This document shows positions 53,901 to 64,000 of a DNA stretch of 64,000 bases, piece by piece (position 1 is the first letter of the stretch; every line of letters begins with the position of its first letter). Origin of the DNA: Corella eumyota (lineage: Eukaryota; Chordata; Ascidiacea; Phlebobranchia; Corellidae); contig OY720102.1 in NCBI GenBank assembly GCA_963082875.1, positions 7,068,001-7,132,000 on the forward strand, written 5' to 3'. The notes under the pieces are model-generated. The model did no database searches. It was not told where the DNA came from and worked only from the letters and a program-made list of their open reading frames with translations. The translations under genes were made by a program, and so were the position numbers.

Positions 53901-56900
53901 CGGAGTAACTTATGTTACTCTATGTTTAAGTCGCGCATTCGACTTTCCCACATCGAGGATAAAGATATATACAAAAAAAAAAAGTTACCTAAATTTAACC
54001 AAAGACTGACTGGTTTGATATTTTCGAGTTGACGGAATCAACATTTTACATAAAGGCCTATATACATTTTTTTCTGAATAAGCCTAAAGCGAGCATTCAT
54101 TTTGCTACACATTTTTTATTAAACTGCTGGTTTATTGTTTTTTAACTGTTTCTTGACCATATTTAGATACCAACGAATGTGAACACGATCATATGTGTCC
54201 AAATGGTGATTGTGTGAACATGGCAGGAATGTTCAAATGTGTGTGCCACGACGGATATGAACTTATGGTACAAATTTTTTTACTTACTTTCATTTAAGCT
54301 CATCTGACTATAACTTAGTTTAAAAATATCAAAATTGTAACTAATTGTTGCACAAAAATCTGTACCAATTTTCGTACAAAACTCTTTCTTAATCGTCGCA
54401 TTAAACTGTATACTAATTCTCGCTTATGACTTAGGATAATGGAAGGGGTTGCGCCGACATTAACGAATGTCTTATGAGACCTTGTGCCAACGGTAGATGC
54501 GAGAACTCAGTCGGTAGTTTCAGCTGTCATTGTCATCGTTTCCAAGTGCTTGATGACACTGGCACCAGATGTATTCTAGGTAAGAATAAAATCTTGTTTG
54601 TTACTTTTATGTTACGATCTTTGCTTGTTGGTTAACTGTCAACTTACAATAAAATATTTTTATTATTCCGCGTTTAAACAAGGTTAAACTGAAACTTTAG
54701 TATTTGAGTACAATCTATAAACACTGGCTTGGCTTTAGGTAAATGTGTTTTTCATTAAATTATTTTGTGCAAGTCCAGCGTTAACTACTCTAATAACGAT
54801 AGCTAAGCTAAGCTTTCCATTAATTGTTTTTTGTCTTTTAGACACTAGCGTTGGCCAGTGCTTCAGAAGCGTACGAAAGGGCCAATGCCGAGCTCACAAC
54901 GCATTGCAGATGGAAACCACTCGTCAGGACTGTTGTTGTGCTGTACCAGATGCGACAAGCGCGTGGGGTAGCGATTGCGAACCGTGTCCCGAAACGATGG
55001 ACGGTGAGTTGAAAAAAAGTTTTTACTTAATGTAAATGTTGGGTATTAATGTCAGCCCTTATATTATTTGTTATATTTCTTTTTAGCTGACTACGCAGTT
55101 CTTTGCGATAAGACCGTCTTGACCAACATTTGCGAGTTACTTGAAAATCCTTGCGAAAACGGGCACTGCATCAAAATGTTGTTCAACCAATATCGGTGTT
55201 CTTGCAATACTGGATTTTTACCAACAGCGGACGGAAAAGCCTGTGTTGGTATGTGGAAACAAATGTCTTAATTAGATTTATAAATGGGGGAAAACTAATG
55301 CGTATATTTTACCAGTAAACGTTTTTGTAGAGCTTGACATAAAATGTAATTGGGTAGAATTGAACATGTTTTTCTTTTACGGAAACTGCTGAAAAATAAA
55401 CGTTGACTTATTATGTAGCTGCAACTAATTAATTAAATTAAAATAAACAACAAAACGATAATTACTAATTGAGGTTATGTTTAGACTTTGACGAATGTAT
55501 CCAGAATCTTTGCAGCAATGGCATGTGCCGAAACACTCCTGGTTCTTACCAATGCACTTGCGACGAAGGTTTTGTCTTGATCGGAGATGTATGCGAAGGT
55601 TTGTTAAATTTGATTTGTTTATATATCATTGTTTTGTTTTATTGTACTTACACATTGAGTTAATATAGCTGATGTATGGCTGTGTTATTAACGTTTTGTT
55701 GCTTGGACAGTTGTTGAGTTTGTGTTTTTACAATTATATTTCAGGTTTTAAATGAATGTTATGATTTGTTTATACATTTCGAATAAGTAAAAATTTGTGA
55801 TGAGTTTAGTTGACTCAGTTTTGGTTAAAAATTTTTTTTTACTTTTTTAAAGTTTACGACAGACAATTTTATTGTTTTAAACTGCGGGATTTAATACCAG
55901 GAATTTTAACAACTTTGAAAATTTTAATTAAATTAGTAATCAAAATAAATTTTGAATGGGTTAGTAATAACAGTGATTGTTTTTTAGATCTTGATGAATG
56001 TTTCTCCAATCCTTGCGTCGGAGGCCGATGCGTGAATCAACCTGGATCTTACAAATGCGTGTGTGAAGATGGACACATGTTGGATGTAACTGGACTCATT
56101 TGCTACGGTAATAAAATAACAGATAACAAACATTTAAAACGATTTTTATATTAAGAATTTACAAGGCAGTTTGTAATGTTCTAAAAATTACATATTATTA
56201 ACAACACTAACTGTAAATTAATTTTCTTCTTTTAGACGTTAGTCTTGGTAAATGCTGGAGAGAGATTTCAAATGGTGTATGCTCTGGCAATGTCGGCGAG
56301 TCTGAAATGACTGCAGAGCAATGCTGCAATTCAATCGGTAAAGCTTGGGGTGACTGTATCTCCTGCACAGATATAGGTATGTTAAAAATTATATATCAAG
56401 GTTTCATATAGTTTTCCCCAGCTAATTGCAATATTTGTTTAAACTGCGTATCAGCTGGCGACCGCTATATCATTCATATACACTTTTGTGTTGCTATACT
56501 TTAAAAATATTTTAACAGTGTACCACTTTGTCAGAAAAAACAATAAACATTTTTTGATGACTTTTTGTTGTTACTGATTTAACTACATTCAATGCACTTT
56601 ATGTTACAGAGACTAGATGTTCCAAAGGTTACTTCTACGATGTTGTAAACGACGTGTGCGTGAACATAAACGAATGCGATCTTAAGATATGTCCAGAAGG
56701 ATCTGTTTGCATCGATTCCGACGGCTCCTTTAGATGCCAATGTCCACCTGGTTTCACATTGGACGCAGATGGAATTCACTGTTTTGGTAAATATATTAAA
56801 CAAAAAATAAAAGAAATGTTTTTTATAAACTTTTACTACACAAAGTACAATAGTTATACCTTTAACTTGTACACTGCTTTTTGAATTAACACAAGTTTGT

Positions 56901-59900
56901 ATAATATGTTAACATCATATAATTACTTTTATTGCTATCAATCTTAACGTTATCCAACCTTCACAAACCACGTTTGCACATATTTGATTGATTTTTTCCT
57001 TTTGTTCAGATCAACGTGTAGGCATTTGCTTTTACGAGATGTCTTCTGAGAACACCTGCAGCAACCCTGGCGAGTTGTTTGTAGGCAAGTTGAGTTGTTG
57101 TTGTATCGGTGGCGCAGGCTGGGGAGAAGACTGCGAAGTTTGTCCAGAAATGACACCTGAATATAGAAAACTTTGCCAAAATCCTCCTGGATCTCAAAGT
57201 AATTAATATATGCTAAAGTCGTGATCTAAACCATTAATTTAAATGCTTAATCTTGTTATTCATAACTAGAAGTATCATGCATTATTAAAATAATCAGGCT
57301 CTTCTAAACTGAGTATTATTTGTAAAGTTTTGATCTAACTAAACACTATAACATTGCATTGTTTTATAATTAACAATCCTGTTTTATATTCAACAGGTGG
57401 AACTCATAACGAATGTCTCCTGTTTCCCGAGTTGTGTGTCAACGGTGTTTGCCGAAACACAGACAGTAGTTTTATATGCGACTGCAACCAGGGTTACACT
57501 TTAACTCCTGACAACCGAAACTGCACTGACATTGACGAATGTTTTATCAGGTAAAATTTGAGTTGAACCAAAACATATAAATTACTTCAAAAATAGTGGA
57601 AAACCAAATAAAAATAGAATTGTTTATTTTTTGATCAACAAAATCGAATTGTATTTAAAATACATTGATAAATTTAACTGCTTTTTTACAAGACTGATGA
57701 TTGCTTAAGCATTAACAAGGGTCATACTTACAGTTTGTTTTATAATTTGTAATTTGTTGTTGTATTTCAGTCCCGGACTTTGCGGTGAGGGTGATTGCGC
57801 CAACGTCGACGGAGAATTTGTCTGCAACTGTTACGTTGGTTACAAACCATCACCAGAATTGAAAATTTGCATAGGTTTGTTCAATTCCCTTTACCCCTTA
57901 TAAAGAAAAGTTATACGAAAAAGCATTACTATTTATTACTCAATTTAATATTCGTAGATATCAACGAATGCGCCTTGGGAGGTTATTGTACAGGAGGAAC
58001 TTGCATGAACACAATAGGAAGTTACGAATGTCATTGCGGCGATGGACGGGCACTTAGTCCAGATGGAAAAGAATGTATTGGTAAGTAAAAATAACTTATA
58101 CTGATAAACATACTATTTTAAAATACATAAAGAATGTTTCAATAGTAGATATTTAAAAGTTATTAACGGGTGATTTTGTTAAGATGTGAACGAATGTGCC
58201 GTTACACCTGATCTATGTACTCCGAATGGTCGTTGTGAAAACTTGTTGGGACATTACATGTGTCGCTGTGACGTTGGCTTTGTACCAACTGCTGATTCGT
58301 TGGACTGCGTTGGTAAGTTAAAAGTACTTATGTGTTATGAAAAGCTTTTAAAGTAATTTTACAATATTCGAAAAGTTAATTATGTAACAAGTAAAATAAA
58401 GACTGCATTGATATATTCGTTTAGATGTTGACGAATGTGCGGCAAACAATGGTGGTTGTCACATGCATTGCGTTAACACCGTTGGTTCTTACCAGTGCAG
58501 TTGCAATGACGGATTTGTGCTTGCTTTTGATGGCCATTCTTGTGCAGGTAACAAATAAATATAACATCACAAACGTTTGTAGATTTTTAAATGCACTATC
58601 TTTGTTTAACAAGATCTCTTTGGTATAGGATTTTATTTAAATCAAGTAAAAATGGACTAGCTATTAACTCTGCGTTTCCTTTAAATATGTAATACTGTAT
58701 TTACTAATTTTTTTAATTAGACCGTGACGAATGTATGGAACAAATGAATAGATGCGACGGCGGCCGATGCGAGAACACAGTCGGTAGCTTTAGATGTATT
58801 TGCTTCGACGGCTTCATGGCTGACAAAGACTTACAGTAAGAATTTTTAAACCCCAGCATCTTAAAGTTGTAACGATAGATCAACTAAATTTATTTGAAAA
58901 TGTTGAATTTAAATGCTGTAAGGCTAAATGGTAACGGCGATAATAATGTTGCGCATTTTTTACTCCCTTCAAGAATTTGTAATCGTCTTTAACAAATAAG
59001 CAACCAGCAATTGAATATAATTTTAAATTTTCCCAACATACATATATAAAAAATCGTGTAACAAATTCTTGCTTGGTTTTACATAAGCAACTTGTTTCTA
59101 TAGGTATGTTTTAAAAATTCTTTTTAATTTTGTATAGATTTTGTGACGATATTGATGAATGCGACATAAACGAAAATGTTTGCATGCACGGCCGATGTCA
59201 CAACACCAGAGGTTCATATACTTGCTTGTGCGATGAAGGTTATTGTGTACCAAAAGACCAAATGCTTTGCGTCGGTGAGTATTCATATTTTTATGTGAAT
59301 TTTATGCTTAAAATAAAAAGTAACTTTGGATTTGAACATTTTTCAAGTTTTCCTATTCCTTGTGTCGTAACTTAAAACCAATGCCCAAAATGATATGTTT
59401 AATATCAGTGTATATTACAATTAAAGAATTTGTATAATTTTAAAAATTGCTTTCTTAAACAGACGAAAATGAATGTGAAATGTCCAAACATGATTGTCAC
59501 GTTAATGCAGAGTGCAACAACACCGAAGGTTCTTACGACTGTCTTTGCTTTAACGGTTTCCACGGGGATGGCTTCATGTGCCACGGTGAGTTTACTTAAA
59601 CTTTGCGTCAGCCTTTTGGTAACATTTGAAAATCTACAATATTATTTAGTTAAAAAATAATTTTTACGCTGATACATTAAGCTGGTCTTATCTGAGATCT
59701 TAATTTAAGGATAGTCTTATTAAAAAGTTTTTTAAAATTGAATTACCCTTTTTTGTGTTTTAGACGACGACGAATGTGCCTCTGAAACTCACCTTTGCCA
59801 CGAGTTTGCTGTTTGCACGAACAAACTTGGTTCGTATGCTTGCACTTGTTCAGACGGATACCACGGAGACGGTTACTCCTGCTCAGGTAAGTTAACTTTA

Positions 59901-62900
59901 CCGCTTATTTTCTCTTATGGTAACTTCTTAAGAAGGTTAAAATGTGATTTTAAATAGAAAGGCATATCTCTTTTGGTTTGTGTATTATCTTACGGTTGTT
60001 GTAATATATTGTTTATTTTAGACAACGACGATTGCATTGAAGACGAAACGTTATGTGGACCGAACGGCCAATGTCTGAACGTTGATGGTAGTTTTATGTG
60101 TGACTGTTCGATGGGTTATATTGCAACTGCTGATGGAAAAGCTTGCAAAGGTAAGAAACAACATATCTATTTTCTGTGTTTTATTGGCATGGCATACATA
60201 TATAAGAATTAGCTTGATTTTTCAAAACTGTACTTTATAGATTATTATTACAATTAGAATCAAATCTATTCCATGTTATAAAGATTTTTTAGTAAATATG
60301 TTAAGGCATTATTTGATGCTTTAACAAAATATATTAAGGCAATTATTTGATGCTTCAACAAAATACTTGAAATTTAGATGTTGACGAATGTGCTTTTGAA
60401 CAAATCTGTGTCAAGGGCAGATGTCATAATATGGCAGGAACATTCAGCTGCGAATGCCTTAACGGGTAAGACTTGCTAACCTTTACTTTATATACACGCT
60501 GAGATTTAATAGGCTTTTAGAAAACGAATCTTAGCTATATAGACTTATGTATTGTAAAAAAAACAAAAAAACAAGTATGTTTTATATAGTTACGAAAAAG
60601 ACGAATTGGGAGCAAACTGCACTGATATTAACGAATGTGAAGATGCTGGAAACTGTATCAACGGCGACTGCGTCAACACAGATGGTAGTTACGAATGTCA
60701 GTGCCCGGACGGTTTTGACAAGAGTCTTACTGGCATCGGTTGTGTTGGTAGGTTCTTAAATACTTTTTACTTCAAGGAGTTATTGAAGATTATTTCTAAA
60801 GCTCTGTTTAGGACATTGTTTGTCAAATTAAATAAAAAGTATTTTATTTTCCTTCATACAACGCTATTAATAATCTTCTGAACAAAAGAAATGCCATCAA
60901 AAAGTTTAACTCTTAACTTTCAGTTCTTTCACGTTTTAAGGACTATGACTTCTTATATATTTAAATTATTTATTGTTTTGTTTAGATACCAGAACTGGCG
61001 ACTGCTTCTTGCACAAAGAAGGAACTGATGATGCTCCAATCTGTAGTCACACTATTGGCGTACAAGTTTACAAATCTGTTTGCTGCTGTACTCTCGGTGA
61101 TTCCGGCGGTTGGGGCAACCCATGTGAAGTCTGCCCTCCAGTGAACTCAACTGAGGTTTGATCTTTATTATAAAATCTAATTTACAATGCAACATTTCTG
61201 AGATGTTTGTTTAAATATGGAATTTATCATTTGAATTCTCTGTTTATGTCTTAAAATAATTAATCCTTTTTTGTATAGTACAATACTTTGTGTCCTGGAG
61301 GACTTGGATTCATGCCAAACGAGATCAACGTTCTTCTGGAGGACATCGATGAGTGTAGAACTCTTCCCGGACTTTGCAGAGGAGGAAGATGCGAAAACGT
61401 ATTCGGATCTTACATTTGTGTGTGTCCAGTTGGCTACACTCTTAATACTGAGACTCGAACCTGCGAAGGTAAAACTTGTGTTTAACGGTTTTATATGCTG
61501 TGTGTATTTGTTAATAACGAACTTTTGTACAGATATTACATTGAGTATATTAAACTGTAAATGCCTATTGTTAATACTAAGTTATTTATTTTTAATTAAA
61601 TTTGGGATATTTAATCCTGATATTGCTTGGTATTTTAAACCTATGTTTATTTTATTAATACAGACGTAAACGAATGCGATGATGTAGAGGATATCTGTGG
61701 ACCAGGCGTTTGCTTAAATAGCGACGGTGGCTATAACTGCAAGTGCCCCGATGGTTACAAATCGATTAAGGGCGGACGCGAGTGCGAAGGTAAGAACAAT
61801 TTGTGTCTGGTATGATAGTAAACCGAAGCACCCAATTCTTAATAAGAATCTTGCATGACCCAATGTTACACCCCTTTGTTAAAAAAACGAATCATCTTAT
61901 ATAAACAACAATAAATTATCTCTTTTATAGATTTACATACCATTTTTATTAGTATTTTTACGTTTACTTTACTATAGATATTAGAAAAGCAGCATGCCAT
62001 CGATATTACAACGAAACCTCAAGCACTTGCTCGAGCGAACTCATCTTCGAAGATACAAAGAAATCGTGTTGCTGTTACGCTAACATAGGCCAAGGTTGGA
62101 ATACACCCTGTGAGGTAAATTAAACACATTTAAATAAGTTTTGTAGGTTATTGCATGTCATGTTAGCATTTTAATAGACTTCAAACTAATTTACATTTTG
62201 TTTAACTCAAACATTTTTAAGAATTACTATTTGGTATTTATAGTATAGCACGCTTTAAAACAATTGCATTTAATTAAATTTATTGAGATTTACTTTTTGT
62301 GTTTTTTTTTACCATAGCGTTCTTTAAAACACTACAGTTTTTGTCCTCTCTTTTAACTTTACCAAAACTAACTTAATTTTTTTGTATTAAAGCGTTGTCC
62401 TCAACCGGAGACCGATGAATTTCTTGATCTATGTGACAGCGAAGTCTTCCTTCAAGATGTTAACATGTGTGCTAAATTTCCCGACTTGTGTAAAAACGGC
62501 TTGTGCGTTCCATCCGACGACATAGAAGGATTTAGATGCGAGTGCAAGCAAGGATTCCTTTACAACGAGAAAGTGCACATTTGCGAAGGTAAGAAGTTAA
62601 CCTGTAACTTAAATATTATGTAAGACTTGCTGTAGTAGGCCAGCTTATACTTGAAAAAAAAGTAAAATTTGATGAACGTTCTTCATAAAAGTAAAATTTG
62701 CTGAACGTTTTTCATTTGTTAACAATAAAATTTCAATCAAATGTTTTAACCAAATTTGTTGTTTGGCAGACGTTGACGAATGTCTGGACGAGGGAGTTTG
62801 TTTTACTGATGCAGAATGCAGCAACTCACCCGGTTCATACCATTGCGCTTGCAGAAAGGGATTCGTTTTTGATGCCTCAACTGACACATGCATAGGTAAA

Positions 62901-63983
62901 CATAGACCCTATTTTATTTGGCCTTTAAAGACGAATGTATTGTGTCCTCACATTTATATTCAAGTTTGATGATGTGATTTGCTTAAATTATTCTCTGTTT
63001 TTTTTAGATGTCGATGAATGTTCTTTGCAAGGCATGTGCTCAAATGGTCGATGCGAAAACACAAACGGCGCCTTTATCTGCCATTGCAACCAAGGTTTCA
63101 AGGCGGTTATGGAAGAAAAGGCTTGCGAAGGTACGTTAACTTAATTAATTTATTAATAGAGGCACCGTTAAAACCAAATTAGGTAGATCTGTTATCTAAC
63201 TCTTGAATTATTAAAAACGGTTTTTGGCACTAGGAACCCGCAGGCTTCAAACACAAAAAATATTTACATAGCACTAGCATGTGCATATGTACATCAAGTA
63301 TGCTTTAGTAGCCTTTAAGTAAATGATTTTGTGTTTTTTACATAGACATTAACGAGTGTGATCGAGCCCCGTGTGGCAATGGAACGTGCAGAAATATGTT
63401 TGGAACATTCTTGTGCGCTTGTCATCCAGGATTTAGACTTTCAGATAACGGCGACTGCGTTGGTAAGGGTATAGTTAAAAATATGAACAAATTAAACTAA
63501 GATAAACTTGTTCAAAATGACCTAAAATATATTTTCTTTTGAATAAGTATGCAGTTTACCAATCTAAAGCATTACTTTCAGTGTAAATTCGTTTAATAAA
63601 TTAAACCTTTATCCTACTTTAACAGATACAAACGAGTGTGATGAAGAGAATCAATGTAACCACGGTTATTGTGACAATTTCGCCGGTAGTTTTAGCTGCG
63701 ATTGCGACGAAGGCTACGTGGCGACACCCGACGGAAGAAACTGCATAGGTAAGTCAAATTTTGCTATCAGTAATTTAGTCGTTTTTGAATTTCCTTCTAG
63801 TTATACTTATGATTAACGTTTTTTTGTGGTTATCAAAAATTTAAAAGCATTTGTTAACAGATAAGAACGAGTGCAAAGAAAATGTGGCAGTGTGCGGAGT
63901 GGGTACCTGTCAGAACATGGACGGCTCCTACAAATGCTTCTGCCCAGAAGGCTACATAAGCACCAACAATACTGCATGTGACG
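47906..63983 (+). CDS. FBN: Fibrillin, 5' 44 exons (3' end outside window)
   Basis: About 1,999 residues, still open at the edge. Fibrillin polymerises into 10-nm extracellular microfibrils and binds latent TGF-beta complexes. Exon starts: 47906, 48448, 48779, 49103, 49319, 49534, 50226, 50564, 51219, 51923, 52336, 52625, 53581, 54167, 54435, 54842, 55087, 55485, 55988, 56236, 56610, 57010, 57397, 57771, 57958, 58184, 58425, 58721, 59138, 59463, 59764, 60022, 60378, 60590, 60986, 61279, 61664, 61978, 62393, 62770, 63008, 63346, 63626, 63861. Order: signal peptide ([17 protein letters not shown]), basic [10 protein letters not shown]-like unit (exon 2), three plain EGFs (3-5), hybrid domain (6; [19 protein letters not shown]), then calcium-binding EGFs (D-x-D/N-E-C) broken by TB-type eight-Cys domains in exons 9, 16, 20, 22, 35 and 38. 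This matches vertebrate fibrillin rather than LTBP. I saw no RGD. Most introns are phase 1, one domain per exon. Confidence 0.94.
53740..53985 (+). mobile_element. SINE in fibrillin intron, 5' truncated
   Basis: Starts inside the head at GTGGGTTCAATCCCCACTG, then an almost consensus body and a GAGGATAAAGATATATACA tail with an A-run. Low divergence suggests a recent insertion. It is the only SINE seen in the fibrillin part. Confidence 0.85.
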
Positions 63984-64000
63984 GTAAGAAAAATTTAAAC

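Overview
The window is AT-rich, intron-dense animal DNA. It is eukaryotic because every multi-exon gene can be rebuilt from GT-AG introns that keep frame. Short introns, many copies of a tRNA-headed SINE and a chordate-like gene set (RANBP1, GGT, ubiquilin, PLPBP, VIPAS39, a TTLL6-type ligase, fibrillin) suggest a tunicate such as Ciona. That organism call is inference; no sequence search was possible.

Layout. 0.8-2.6 kb (+): last five exons of RANBP1, with its 5' end outside the window. 3.96-6.7 kb (+) and 9.8-8.4 kb (-): two convergent paralogues encoding secreted cysteine-rich proteins I do not recognise. They are built from two alternating six-cysteine modules, one module per exon, and one copy carries an added mucin-like Thr/Glu repeat. 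11.1-18.0 kb (+): a membrane-anchored gamma-glutamyltransferase with two candidate first exons. 18.9-20.5 kb (+): intronless ubiquilin. 21.2-21.9 kb (+): intronless PLP homeostasis protein. 22.4-28.4 kb (+): VIPAS39 (SPE-39), complete in 12 exons. 28.4-33 kb: an approximately 380-bp tandem repeat array, invaded by a foldback element, that flanks the proposed first exon of the next gene. 30.8-46.2 kb (+): TTLL6-type tubulin polyglutamylase with alternative 3' ends. 47.9 kb to the window end (+): fibrillin, 44 exons and about 1,999 residues, with its 3' end outside the window.

The genes do not form one pathway. RANBP1 serves Ran transport, ubiquilin proteasome delivery, PLPBP vitamin B6 homeostasis, VIPAS39 endolysosomal trafficking, TTLL6 ciliary microtubule modification, GGT extracellular glutathione breakdown and fibrillin the microfibril matrix. 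The part least explained by known families is the convergent cysteine-rich pair at 4-10 kb. All exon borders were read by eye from splice signals, reading phase and remembered family sequences, so individual borders could be off by a few bases.
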